Of a DNA stretch of 64,000 nucleotides, positions 36,797-46,312 are shown in pieces. Within the stretch, counting starts at the first letter, position 1. Every line of letters starts with the position of its first letter. A model generated the notes under the pieces. The model worked only from the letters and a program-made list of their open reading frames with translations. It ran no database searches and was not told where the DNA came from. Source of the DNA: Selenomonas sp. WCT3 (GTDB lineage: Bacteria; Bacillota; Negativicutes; Selenomonadales; Selenomonadaceae). The DNA is taken from contig FNCM01000001.1 of the NCBI GenBank assembly GCA_900100835.1, positions 124,001 through 188,000 of the forward strand. Direction: 5' to 3'. The translations under genes were made by a program, and so were the position numbers.

Positions 36797-38076
36797 CCAT
36801 GGCCTTATTCTACAGTATTTTCATCCTCCTGTTGCTTTTTGCGGGCATGCCCGTTGCCTTTACCTTGATTTTTGCCGGTATTCTCGGTATGCTGCTATTT
36901 CTCGGCGGACCTGCTGCTTTCACGCAGATTCCGGTCATTGCCTATAAAACCTTGGACGATTTTGTGCTGGTTGCCGTCCCTCTCTATATCCTCATGAGCC
37001 ATATCCTGCTGCAGGGTAAAGTCGGCAATGGCCTTTTTGAACTTGGCAATAAATGGCTCGGACATCTTCCCGGCGGGCTTGGCGTCGCTACCATTTTCGC
37101 TTGTGCCATCTTTGCTGCCATTTCCGGCTCCAGTGTCGCCACGGCTGTTACGATTGGCGCCATGGCTATTCCCGAAATGCTAAAGCGGGGATATGAGCGC
37201 ACAACCGTCTTGGGTGCTGTCGCTGCTGGCGGTACGCTTGGAATCCTGCTCCCGCCGAGCATCCCTATGATTCTTTTCGGTTCCATTACCGGTGAGTCCG
37301 TCGGAAAACTTTTTCTCTCGGGTATCGTTCCAGGTGCACTGCTGACGCTGCTGTTTATCCTCTATCTGGTCTTCCGCTGCCGCCATATGAAACGCCAGCA
37401 GCCAGCCAGCTGGTCCGAACGCCTGCATGTCCTCAGTAAGAATTTCTGGGGCCTCATGCTGCCTGTCATCGTTGTCGGCGGCATCTACACCGGCTTATTC
37501 ACACCAACCGAAGCTGCCGCGATTGGCACGCTTTACAGTCTTTTTATTACTTTTTTCATTTATCGCACCGTTTCGCTAAAAGACCTGCCCGCCATCTTCA
37601 CCGAAACTGTCAAGACGACTTCCATGATTTTTGCCATCATGATTGGTGCCATGTTATTCGGGTTCATTCTGACGGCTCTACAAACACCACAGACCTTGAT
37701 TTCCCTGGTAACGGAAAGCGATATCAACCGCTGGCTAATCTTCCTCGGCATCAACATCGTTCTGCTATTGCTTGGCTGTGTCTTGGAGACCGTATCCATC
37801 ATCCTCATTACGCTGCCCATGCTCTTTCCCATTGTCAAACAGCTTGGCTTTGACCTCATCTGGTTCAACGTTGTCATGCTGATTAACATGGAGCTGGCTT
37901 TGATTACCCCGCCCATTGGCATGAACCTTTTCGTTATAAAAGGAATCAGCCCCGACAGCCGGCTGCAGCAGATTATAGTCGGTTCGATTCCCTTTGCCAT
38001 CATCATGGTTCTGGAAATCATCCTGCTTTGTTTGGTACCACAGCTTAGCACCTGGCTCCCCTCTGTACTGAAATAA
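36793..38076 (+). CDS. dctM: TRAP transporter large permease, DctM family
   Basis: Main channel subunit of the sodium-coupled TRAP transporter, 427 residues with about 12 membrane segments. GMPVAFTLIFAGILGMLLF near 18-36, the AAISGSSVATAVTIGAMAIPEM block near 115-136 and GILLPPSIPMILFG near 154-167 are conserved family features. AAGGAGG precedes the start. A strong terminator follows, closing a three-gene operon. Confidence 0.95.
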   Translation: MTMALFYSIFILLLLFAGMPVAFTLIFAGILGMLLFLGGPAAFTQIPVIAYKTLDDFVLVAVPLYILMSHILLQGKVGNGLFELGNKWLGHLPGGLGVATIFACAIFAAISGSSVATAVTIGAMAIPEMLKRGYERTTVLGAVAAGGTLGILLPPSIPMILFGSITGESVGKLFLSGIVPGALLTLLFILYLVFRCRHMKRQQPASWSERLHVLSKNFWGLMLPVIVVGGIYTGLFTPTEAAAIGTLYSLFITFFIYRTVSLKDLPAIFTETVKTTSMIFAIMIGAMLFGFILTALQTPQTLISLVTESDINRWLIFLGINIVLLLLGCVLETVSIILITLPMLFPIVKQLGFDLIWFNVVMLINMELALITPPIGMNLFVIKGISPDSRLQQIIVGSIPFAIIMVLEIILLCLVPQLSTWLPSVLK

Positions 38077-38090
38077 AACCGCAAAACTAA

Positions 38091-38145
38091 AAAACTCTCC
38101 CTAGGATGACCGCACGAATCGCCTGTCACCCTAGGGAGAGTTTTT
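38091..38145 (+). terminator. Terminator of the TRAP operon
   Basis: A 15-bp stem (AAACTCTCCCTAGG / CCTAGGGAGAGTTT, plus outer A-T pairs) with a 25-base loop, followed by TTTTT. It starts 14 bases after dctM. Confidence 0.9.
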
Positions 38146-38149
38146 CATA

Positions 38150-38177
38150 TAAAAGCCGTCAAAGGAAACTGCCGGCT
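38150..38177 (-). terminator. Small terminator after the secreted hypothetical gene
   Basis: AGCCG and CGGCT form a short stem on the minus strand followed by TTTTATATG, directly past the stop at 38184. Confidence 0.5.
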
Positions 38178-38183
38178 GTAATT

Positions 38184-38738
38184 TTACCGAAGTTCGCAGG
38201 TTGAATATGTCACCGCAATGGAATCTGCCCTGCTTTGCAGGAACCGCACATAAACATTTCCCTGTATTGCCTGGCACCAGGCTGCACCGCGAGCATAATT
38301 ATTTCTGGAATGATTCTGGGCATCTCCCCACAAGGCATCCTTTTCCGCGGCCGTAATGCCAATCGCCATTTCGGTTAAGGCAATTGCATCACGCGAATAC
38401 CTGCCAGCGGCATTATTCATCGGATTCCACATTACTTTCGCCCGCATTACCGCCCCGGAATTTCTATCGCATAACATAGCAATCATTACATAATCGCGCG
38501 TTGTACCAAAACTTACCAAATACGTTTGGTACTGAACATTAGGATTATCGCTATCGCTGTTCAAACCAAGATGTTGAAAATTGCGCAAGCAAATATTCTG
38601 GTCATAATTATTGTAAATCTCATACATTCTAGTGGCCATTTGTTCTGCACTGCCAGCATACAACGGCGCTGCCGCCATTGCCGTATGACCACTCCATAAC
38701 GCCACCCACGTCAAGACAACTACCAGTAACTTTTTCAT
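38184..38738 (-). CDS. Uncharacterised secreted protein
   Basis: A 184-residue protein with a clear signal peptide (KK, hydrophobic core 4-17, cleavage after TAMA near 22-23). Four cysteines in the mature part (about 54, 97, 158 and 182) could form disulfides, fitting an exported location. No known domain is recognised. SD GAGGGGA precedes the ATG. It stands alone between the TRAP operon and addA. Confidence 0.75.
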   Translation of the reverse strand: MKKLLVVVLTWVALWSGHTAMAAAPLYAGSAEQMATRMYEIYNNYDQNICLRNFQHLGLNSDSDNPNVQYQTYLVSFGTTRDYVMIAMLCDRNSGAVMRAKVMWNPMNNAAGRYSRDAIALTEMAIGITAAEKDALWGDAQNHSRNNYARGAAWCQAIQGNVYVRFLQSRADSIAVTYSTCELR

Positions 38739-38805
38739 ACATTCCCCTCACATATCTCATTTTTTTCTGCATTATTATACAATAACAACACTTTTAATAC
38801 AAGTT

Positions 38806-38840
38806 TAATAAAGCAGTCTGCCCTTCCAAAGACAGACTGC
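38806..38840 (-). terminator. Terminator after addA
   Basis: GCAGTCTG pairs with CAGACTGC on the minus strand around a 12-base loop, followed by TTTATTAAACTTG. It lies just past the addA stop. Confidence 0.7.
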
Positions 38841-38847
38841 CTTATCA

Positions 38848-41800
38848 TTAGCCAGCAACTGGTACCTTGACCAGCTGGCCGCTTTGAAGCAAATACAGAT
38901 ACCGTTCCTTAACCGGACGGTTGAGAATTGCCTGTACGGCTTCACTGTATAAATCCACTTGTATCCGATACCGGCGCAAAGCCTTTTCAGGGTCCGGACT
39001 GCGGTCGGTCTTATAATCGACCAGAACCAAACTGCCGTCCGCCTCTTCGAACAATAAATCAATTACCCCCTGGGTAAAGACCCGTTCCTCTCCAGATTTC
39101 ACCTGGGGATAAAAGCGTTTGGCTGGAAGCATCCGGCTAAACGGAAGTTCGCGCCAGACGTTAACCGCCTTGCGAAGCCGCTCTCCGATTTCTGACTGGA
39201 TAAATCCTTGGATGCCTTTTATATAGACAGCTTCCTTCTGTCCCGGCTGCAGAATACCGCGAAGCTCCATGCTCTCCAGCTGCCTTTGAATTCCGGCAAA
39301 ACTTCTGTCCCCTTGCAAGTCCAAATGCTGCATGGCTGTATGCATAATCGTACCGCGCTCAGCCGCCGACAATCCCTGCCGTGCCTCCTGCAAAAATCTT
39401 GGACGCGGCCACTCAAAATCCTGTTTTGCTTCCGCCTCGGAGAGCTTTACCATTAAATTCTGCTGGGGCAGTTCGTCCGCCAAGGGTTCATGTTCAGCAA
39501 AGCGGTGCTTGATTTCCGTAACCGTAAGCTTTGCCGGTACTTCATCCAATCCGCCCATATCATATTGCCACGACAAACAGTTTTCCACCTGTTCTTTTTG
39601 CGCTGTCGCTGGCATGGGGGCAAGGGCGGCAGCTGCCTCAAGCAACGGGTCCTCTTGCCGCTCCGTCGCCACCTTTGCCCCGACTTCAGACGCTGGAATC
39701 AGCTGAACCGCAAATTCCGTATTGTCCTCTGCGGGCAACAAATCATTTTCTGCCACCTCGGCCTCCATGAACGCCCGCAGCGACGCACCATCCCGATGAC
39801 GAGCTACTGCCGGTACGATCCAGTCCAAGTATGTTTTGGCCTGACGAATGGCTTGTACCGAAAATTGTCTGTCTTTATCCGCCAGCAGCTGCCCCCAAGC
39901 TTTTGCCCGATTCTCCACTTGTGACGACGACAACGTCCCCGTGATGATAAGTTTTTCCCGGGCACGGGTCAAAGCCACATAAAGGATACGCATCTCCTCT
40001 GCCTTCGTCTCATCCACAATCTTATCGGCAATCGCCTGCCAAGGCATCGTGTTGTAAATCTGACGTCCAGTTCGCGAACGCTCGGCCAACTTCAAGCCAA
40101 TCCCCAATTGCTGATGCATCAAGAAAGTCCCTTGTGCATCCCGGAGATTGAATTCCTTCGCGGCATTGGCCAGGATCACCACAGGAAATTCCAGCCCCTT
40201 GCTTTTGTGAATCGTCATAATGCGAACGACATCCTCACTGGCCCCCAAAGTACGGGCCACGGAAAGGTCTGTCTCTCTTTTTTTGAGGTCGTCAATAAAC
40301 CGCAGGAAGCGGAACAGCCCCCGATAATTCGTACGTTCGTAGTCCGCCGCCCGATCAGCCAGCATACGCAGGTTAGCCTGCCGAAGCAGACCGCCTTTGA
40401 GGCTGCCCACATAATCGTAATAACCGGTCTCCCGATAAAGCATCCAAATAAGTTCCGGCACGCTATGGCTCACAGCATAATTTCGCCAAGCGGCCAGCTC
40501 CTGCTGAAAGGCAGCCGTTCGCTCTGCCAGCTTTTTCGAAAGTTTTGTATCGGGGGAAAAGCTGGCCAGCAGTCCGTCATACAGGTCGCCCTCTTCCGCA
40601 GCCAGACGAATCTCCACCAATTCCTTCATGGAAAAACCACCAATGGGAGAAGCCAGTACAGCGGCTAACGGGATATCCTGGCGGGCATTATCCAGCACTG
40701 ACAACAGCGCCAACACAATGCGCACTTCACTGGCCTCAAAATAACCGCCCCCCACGTCGGCATAGGCTGAAATCCCGTTTTTCCGCAGGGTTTCCAGCAA
40801 GACATCGGCTTTTCCCTGTACGGCGCGCATCAACACGGCAATATCCCGCAGTTCCAGCGGGCGATACTGATTCGTTTCCTTATCCAGTACCACATGATGA
40901 TTCTCCATCAGCAGCTGGATGCGATTGGCAATATACTGGGCTTCCAGCTCGAAGCCCTCCAGCACTTCCTCTGCCACTTCGTTTTTTGGGTCTTTCTTTT
41001 CTCCCAGGAGGATATCCAACTCCAAAGGTCCGGCAAGAGTGTTTTCCGCTAGAGGATAGTTTGCCCCCGGGTGGAGCCGGCTGCGTTCATCATATTCAAT
41101 TTCCACCGCATCCCGGCGCATAATCTGCTCAAAGATAAAATTGATAGGTTCCAGGACTTCTGCACGGCTGCGGAAATTCTTTTTCATCGTAATCAGCTGA
41201 TTTTGCTCTCCCTTCCGGCACTCTTCCGGAAAACTATCGTATTTTGCCTGGAAAAGATACGGATCCGCTAAGCGGAACCGATAAATGCTCTGCTTGACAT
41301 CACCGACGGTAAAACGATTGGCCTCCCGTGCAATAAGGTTCAGGATTGCTTCCTGCACCCCATTGGTATCCTGGTATTCATCGACCATGATTTCCTTGTA
41401 CTGCTCCCGTAGGGAAATGGCCGCTGCCGTTGGTACATACTCCGGCTCATCCTGCATGATTTTTTCCGCATCGCCACAGAGAATCTCCAAGGCAAAATGC
41501 TCCAAATCGTTGAAGTCGAGAATATTGCGTTCTTTCTTGGCAGTCTGCAGCGCATCGATAAAGTCCAAAGCCAGCTGCACGTATTGCTTCACCGCGTTGC
41601 CACTGCCTTTGATGCTATGCCAAAGTGCTTCCTCTCCCTCTTGCAAATATTTTTCTTTTAATTTGCCAAAACTCTTTTTAACCTTGTCCCGGGCTTTGTC
41701 AAATTTATCGCGCACCTCCGGATAATCCGCTTTCAGTGCTTTAAATTCCTTCTTGGCCAATCTGACCCAGTTGACCTTTCCGGCCGCATCCCGCACAGCA

Positions 41801-42666
41801 TCAAAACAACCATCAGCGGGATGCTTTTCACAAATGCGAAGCGCCCCACGAACAGCTTCCAGCTGCTCAATATCCGCCTGCACAGCCTCCACATAGGGCT
41901 TCCATTCCTCCTGCAAGGCCACAGGATCCCCGTCTCCCACAAGCATCGTCAACTGATCATACTGCCGGATACAAGCATCGATTTCCAAAACTGCCCCCGA
42001 CAATATCCGCTGAAACCATGGCGTCGTAAACAGGCAGTCTGCCAATTCATAAGTTTCCCGTTGTCGGTTCAACCAAGCTTTCGGATAGGGCTGGCTCTGG
42101 CTGAAATTATAAAGCTTCAACACCGCCTCATAAATGGCATCATCCCCCCGGTCATTGCCATAGTCATCTGCAAACGAAAGGAATTCTTCCCAGGCTGGGA
42201 TCGCTTCTGCCAATTCCGGACGTTCGTAGCGTTTCTCCAACAGCTCTTCTAAAACGTCCCGCTTCAGCAAAACCATTTCCTGCTCTCCTGCCAAACGGAA
42301 TTGCGGGTCTACCTCCACCGCTTCGATATTTTTCCGGATTACCTGTTGGCAAAAAGAATGAAACGTGGAGATATCCGCACCGGTTAACAGTACGGTCTGC
42401 CGCTCCAGCCAGGCAGAAAGGGCCGCATTTTCTTCTACCAGCAGCCGCTTTTGCAACGCACCTTCAATCCGCTCCCGCATTTCTGCCGCAGCGGCACTGG
42501 TAAACGTCACGACCAACAGCTCATCTATGGAAAGTTCCCGTTCCATAAGCTGCTTGATAATTCGCTCTACCAGCACCCTTGTCTTTCCCGACCCAGCAGC
42601 AGCAGCTACCAAAATATTTTTTCCCCGGACATCAATTGCCTTCTGTTGGTCGATTGTATAATCCAC
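38848..42666 (-). CDS. addA: ATP-dependent helicase/nuclease subunit AddA
   Basis: Motor and nuclease subunit of the AddAB enzyme that resects double-strand breaks for RecA loading. I start it at GTG 42666 (1272 residues, MDYTIDQQKAI), with GGGAGG 9 bases upstream; the longer frame adds 43 residues overlapping addB and unlike AddA. UvrD motifs are seen: Walker A AAAAGSGKTRVL near 20-31, VDEYQDTN near 400, SIYRFRLAD, and the C-terminal RecB-type nuclease GVIDLLFEEAD with LVLVDYKTDR near 1220. It overlaps addB by 35 bases. Confidence 0.96.
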   Translation of the reverse strand: MDYTIDQQKAIDVRGKNILVAAAAGSGKTRVLVERIIKQLMERELSIDELLVVTFTSAAAAEMRERIEGALQKRLLVEENAALSAWLERQTVLLTGADISTFHSFCQQVIRKNIEAVEVDPQFRLAGEQEMVLLKRDVLEELLEKRYERPELAEAIPAWEEFLSFADDYGNDRGDDAIYEAVLKLYNFSQSQPYPKAWLNRQRETYELADCLFTTPWFQRILSGAVLEIDACIRQYDQLTMLVGDGDPVALQEEWKPYVEAVQADIEQLEAVRGALRICEKHPADGCFDAVRDAAGKVNWVRLAKKEFKALKADYPEVRDKFDKARDKVKKSFGKLKEKYLQEGEEALWHSIKGSGNAVKQYVQLALDFIDALQTAKKERNILDFNDLEHFALEILCGDAEKIMQDEPEYVPTAAAISLREQYKEIMVDEYQDTNGVQEAILNLIAREANRFTVGDVKQSIYRFRLADPYLFQAKYDSFPEECRKGEQNQLITMKKNFRSRAEVLEPINFIFEQIMRRDAVEIEYDERSRLHPGANYPLAENTLAGPLELDILLGEKKDPKNEVAEEVLEGFELEAQYIANRIQLLMENHHVVLDKETNQYRPLELRDIAVLMRAVQGKADVLLETLRKNGISAYADVGGGYFEASEVRIVLALLSVLDNARQDIPLAAVLASPIGGFSMKELVEIRLAAEEGDLYDGLLASFSPDTKLSKKLAERTAAFQQELAAWRNYAVSHSVPELIWMLYRETGYYDYVGSLKGGLLRQANLRMLADRAADYERTNYRGLFRFLRFIDDLKKRETDLSVARTLGASEDVVRIMTIHKSKGLEFPVVILANAAKEFNLRDAQGTFLMHQQLGIGLKLAERSRTGRQIYNTMPWQAIADKIVDETKAEEMRILYVALTRAREKLIITGTLSSSQVENRAKAWGQLLADKDRQFSVQAIRQAKTYLDWIVPAVARHRDGASLRAFMEAEVAENDLLPAEDNTEFAVQLIPASEVGAKVATERQEDPLLEAAAALAPMPATAQKEQVENCLSWQYDMGGLDEVPAKLTVTEIKHRFAEHEPLADELPQQNLMVKLSEAEAKQDFEWPRPRFLQEARQGLSAAERGTIMHTAMQHLDLQGDRSFAGIQRQLESMELRGILQPGQKEAVYIKGIQGFIQSEIGERLRKAVNVWRELPFSRMLPAKRFYPQVKSGEERVFTQGVIDLLFEEADGSLVLVDYKTDRSPDPEKALRRYRIQVDLYSEAVQAILNRPVKERYLYLLQSGQLVKVPVAG

Positions 42667-45600
42667 GGAGCAAATCCTCCCTTCCTGTACACTCAGCCAT
42701 CCGCCGTTCCAAATCTTCCTCTTCCACCTGCACCACATCGTGGTATTCGCAGCCCGGCAGCTCAGGATCAAAGCCACAAAGATCACGATACGCACAATAA
42801 CTGCAAGCCTTATATTCCTGATTATTCTTTATAACACGATACGGCTTGGCCTTGATTTGCCCCTCAAGAATCTGCTTGCCAGTGTCACGCAGAATATAGT
42901 CCACATAACTAAGCAGCAAAGCAAATTCTTCCTGAGTACGCACATAATGCCCCTTTTTCGTCGCCTCGTCAAAACTGCCATCTTTTTTGCGCTTCAGCAT
43001 CAGATGTCCCAGCCCCTTATCTATGCTGTCAATCACTTCCTGATCCGCGCACACCCATCCGGGCATACGAAGTTCAGCCATGACCTTTGCCGCCAGTTCC
43101 TTATCCGACAAACGCTTTTCACTGCTGACCACCGGATTCTTCAGAAAGGCATAAAGTATTCCTGCTGGCAGCCGGTCTTTCCCCTGTTGATGGAAAAGCT
43201 GCTGAGCGACCATCACATAGACCAAAAGCTGAAGTTTCAGGCCGTAATAGACCTCGAAAAGGTTGATAGCTGCCTGACCAGTTTTATAATCCAACACCAG
43301 GAAATACGGCTGTTCCTGATGAATATCGAGACGGTCTATCTGTCCCTTGAAAGACAGCCGGAATCCATTTCCTAATGGCAACGGCGATAACTGTGCCGAA
43401 TCCCCCGCATGACCAAAAGCTTCCTCAAAATAAGCCGGTTGAAATTCTGAAAGGGCCGCCCAAGCCGTAAGCTGAGCGACTGCCTGCCCAGCCGTTTCCG
43501 CAATCCGGCTCTTCAAATGCCGATAATTGGCACGACTCAGCAGGATTTCACTCTGAAGCCTCGGTGCCAATTCCTCTACCAGCGATTGGCATATCGGCAA
43601 ACGCTTCTCTTCCGGCACATCCTGCCAACGGCCGGCAAATTCTTCGCGCACCTTTTCCCCATAAGCATGGAGAACCGCATGGAGCAATTGTCCCAAATCC
43701 ATATTTTTGAACTGATACACCCGCCGTTCCTGCAATTTAAGCCCATAAGCCGCAAAATGCGAAAACGGACACTGGCGGAACTTTTCAAACTGGGTCACAC
43801 TGCCATGGAGACTCTTGCCACGCAAATAAATCGCCTGTGCCAACTCTTCCGGCAGCTGTTCTTCGTTGGCTTTGGCAAACAATCCAGACAAGGCCAGTTT
43901 CAATGGACGCCGCAATTCCGGCTGCGTAAGCGCCCAATTATAGACATCCTGCCAAAAAGAAGCCGGCTCCTTTTCCTTCGTTCGCGATTCCTTGCGGCTC
44001 CGCAATACATTAACCAAACTGGAAATTGCCGGCCGCCCCGCAACCAGCTGCAGATTGTCTTCACGCTGCAAAGTCTCCAACGGAATCGAAAGGAAAGGCA
44101 GCTGCACATAAAGCTGCCACAATCGCTGGACAATAGAAGAAGGCTGCAAGCCATTCCCCTCCGCATCGGCCAGCGCATAGGATATCCATAAATACTCCCG
44201 TGCCTCATTGAAACTGCGGTACAACAAAAATTTCTCGCCGAAACTCCGCTCCCGGCTCCCACGAGAAATCTCGGGAATCTCCATACCTTCCCGCTGAAGC
44301 TCCTGCAAGGCTTCATCAATATGAAGGCGCTCAGCATCTGTCAAAAGTCCCTGTTCCGACGAACGCCGCGGCATGATCTCCGCATTGGCCCCCAAGATAT
44401 AAACGGCCCGGGAATTATCGAGACTGTTCTGATCAAAAGATGCCAACGTCACATAGTCGAGCCCCGGCGGAATCAGAGAAATCGTCAAGGCGTCCAAACC
44501 ATCACTAAGTACAGCGTCAAATTCTGGCAAGGTCATGCTTTCCTCGCCGCTGATTTCCACAATCTGGTCAAGCAGGCCGATACTACCTCCCCAAATCTGA
44601 CGATGTTCCATAGCATCGGCCAATCGTCCTTCTTTTTCTGCTATATCCGTCCACTGGGAAAGATGCACCGGTACTTCCAACCGTTCCAAGAAACGGTACA
44701 CTGCTTCGGTCTGTCCCTGCACATCTGCGGCTTCCCGGATTTCATCTTCCAACTTTGCTAACGGATCCATAGCCTGACGGCGGAGCGAATCGATGCCAGC
44801 CAATTTTTCTGCGGCTGCCTCGTCTAGTATTTCCTCATCATCTTCCAAGGCATACCGGCGATGCCAATTCCACGGTTCTTCCTGGGCCCAGCGCTTCCGC
44901 CCGCGGATGCCAAATTCCAGCACATAGTTTTCCAACTTGTCGATATCTTCCCGCACCAACGGGAAAAAACCTGTCCGCAGGCAGCGAAACACCGTTTCGT
45001 ACCGCCAGCCCTTTACCACGACTTCTAAGGCAGAGCGTATCAATTCGGCCAAGGGGTGATGGATGCTCGGGCGTTTGCTGTCCTGAAAAAACGGAATCCC
45101 GTAATCTTGAAAAACCAATCGCAGGATATCCCCATAAGCTTCTTCCTCCCGAATCAGTACGCCCACGTCCTGATAGCGGTAGCCTTTTTCCCGGACCAGG
45201 CGGCGAATATCTGCCGCCACCGCCTCCACTTCTAGTCTCCGATTGGCCGCCTCGGTCAGTTGTATCGCCTCTTCCGCTTCTACAGCCCTGCCTCCCCGGT
45301 CAAAAAGCATTCCTTCCACTTGCCGCAACGGCATTTTCTTGCTGCGATGATTTTCCTCAAGCAGCGTCACCGGATAATTTTCTACTAGCATCGATTGACC
45401 GGTCAAATTTCCTGCCAACTCACAAATGCTTTCCATCGTGCGATAGGAACGCTGGAACAGTCCCGTTTCCTGCAGATTTTCCGGCAATCTCAAAGTTACC
45501 TGGCCATCAGCCAGCCGTTTCCCAGCCATTGGCAGCGTAATGTGCACCCGGTCCACGGTCTGCAATAACGCCGCCAAAACCTGCCGCTCCTGTGGATTGA

Positions 45601-46240
45601 AGAAAATAAACCCATCAATCCACACCTCTGCATGCTTCAGCAACGGGGCTTCCGGCAACTTTTCCGCCAACAGAGACATCATGTCCTCGGCGTCATTTGC
45701 CCTCCCCTCCATGGCAGCCGCAAACTCATCCGACAAGGCGGCCAGCTCTGTCAGTTTACTGGCCAGACGGCTGCTGTTTTCCCCCAACCGCCCACTTGCC
45801 TTGCGCAACACATCCGTCGTCAGCCGGTAACTTTTGAATTCCTTGATAGCATCGGACAAACTTGCCGTAAAGCCCCGCTGGCGTGCTGCTCTGGCAAATA
45901 CGTCAAGGTCTTTTTTCTTTTGATGTCCTACGAGCAGCTTACGCAGCAACAGCCGTCTTCCCACTTCACTGATACGCGGAATATCCGCCCCCCCCGTCTC
46001 CAAAAGCACCTGTCTGGCAAAACGGCGAAAACCAAATACATAACCTCGAAAAAAGCCCTGCCCCTGAGGAATCGACGATGCCAGCTGCCGTTCGACCTTG
46101 TAAGTCATATGCTCTGGCAAAATCAAAACCAGTGAATGGCCGATAGGGTTCTGTTCCATCTGTTTCCGCATAGCAGCCAGGCACGCATGCGTCTTGCCGG
46201 TACCGGCCCGTCCGATGATAAAATCAAGTTTAGCTGTCAT
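42632..46240 (-). CDS. addB: ATP-dependent helicase/nuclease subunit AddB
   Basis: Second AddAB subunit, which recognises Chi and carries one nuclease domain. The 1202 residues begin MTAKLDFIIGRAGTGKTHA, with the Walker A at 10-17. The inactive-helicase body is followed by the nuclease domain (GQIDRLDIHQ and LVLDYKTG near 1025-1055). Cysteines for a 4Fe-4S cluster are visible: FRQCPF near 860 and ACSYCAYRDLCGF near 1160. The start at 46240 is preferred to an ATG 14 codons upstream on family length. It is followed and overlapped by addA. Confidence 0.95.
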   Translation of the reverse strand: MTAKLDFIIGRAGTGKTHACLAAMRKQMEQNPIGHSLVLILPEHMTYKVERQLASSIPQGQGFFRGYVFGFRRFARQVLLETGGADIPRISEVGRRLLLRKLLVGHQKKKDLDVFARAARQRGFTASLSDAIKEFKSYRLTTDVLRKASGRLGENSSRLASKLTELAALSDEFAAAMEGRANDAEDMMSLLAEKLPEAPLLKHAEVWIDGFIFFNPQERQVLAALLQTVDRVHITLPMAGKRLADGQVTLRLPENLQETGLFQRSYRTMESICELAGNLTGQSMLVENYPVTLLEENHRSKKMPLRQVEGMLFDRGGRAVEAEEAIQLTEAANRRLEVEAVAADIRRLVREKGYRYQDVGVLIREEEAYGDILRLVFQDYGIPFFQDSKRPSIHHPLAELIRSALEVVVKGWRYETVFRCLRTGFFPLVREDIDKLENYVLEFGIRGRKRWAQEEPWNWHRRYALEDDEEILDEAAAEKLAGIDSLRRQAMDPLAKLEDEIREAADVQGQTEAVYRFLERLEVPVHLSQWTDIAEKEGRLADAMEHRQIWGGSIGLLDQIVEISGEESMTLPEFDAVLSDGLDALTISLIPPGLDYVTLASFDQNSLDNSRAVYILGANAEIMPRRSSEQGLLTDAERLHIDEALQELQREGMEIPEISRGSRERSFGEKFLLYRSFNEAREYLWISYALADAEGNGLQPSSIVQRLWQLYVQLPFLSIPLETLQREDNLQLVAGRPAISSLVNVLRSRKESRTKEKEPASFWQDVYNWALTQPELRRPLKLALSGLFAKANEEQLPEELAQAIYLRGKSLHGSVTQFEKFRQCPFSHFAAYGLKLQERRVYQFKNMDLGQLLHAVLHAYGEKVREEFAGRWQDVPEEKRLPICQSLVEELAPRLQSEILLSRANYRHLKSRIAETAGQAVAQLTAWAALSEFQPAYFEEAFGHAGDSAQLSPLPLGNGFRLSFKGQIDRLDIHQEQPYFLVLDYKTGQAAINLFEVYYGLKLQLLVYVMVAQQLFHQQGKDRLPAGILYAFLKNPVVSSEKRLSDKELAAKVMAELRMPGWVCADQEVIDSIDKGLGHLMLKRKKDGSFDEATKKGHYVRTQEEFALLLSYVDYILRDTGKQILEGQIKAKPYRVIKNNQEYKACSYCAYRDLCGFDPELPGCEYHDVVQVEEEDLERRMAECTGREDLLRGLYNRPTEGN

Positions 46241-46265
46241 AATAACCTGCCTCGTATCGAAAAAG

Positions 46266-46300
46266 AAAGGACATATTCCCATACAAGGAATATGTCCTTT
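46266..46300 (-). terminator. Terminator between the PaaK-like gene and addB
   Basis: A perfect 14-bp stem (AAAGGACATATTCC / GGAATATGTCCTTT) with a 7-base loop, followed by CTTTTTC on the minus strand. addB and addA thus form a separate unit. Confidence 0.85.
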
Positions 46301-46312
46301 TCTTACGCAAAA

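Noticed and set aside
37979..37995. tRNA T-loop-like GGTTCGATTCC
   Set aside because: It lies inside dctM in frame and lacks acceptor and anticodon arms.
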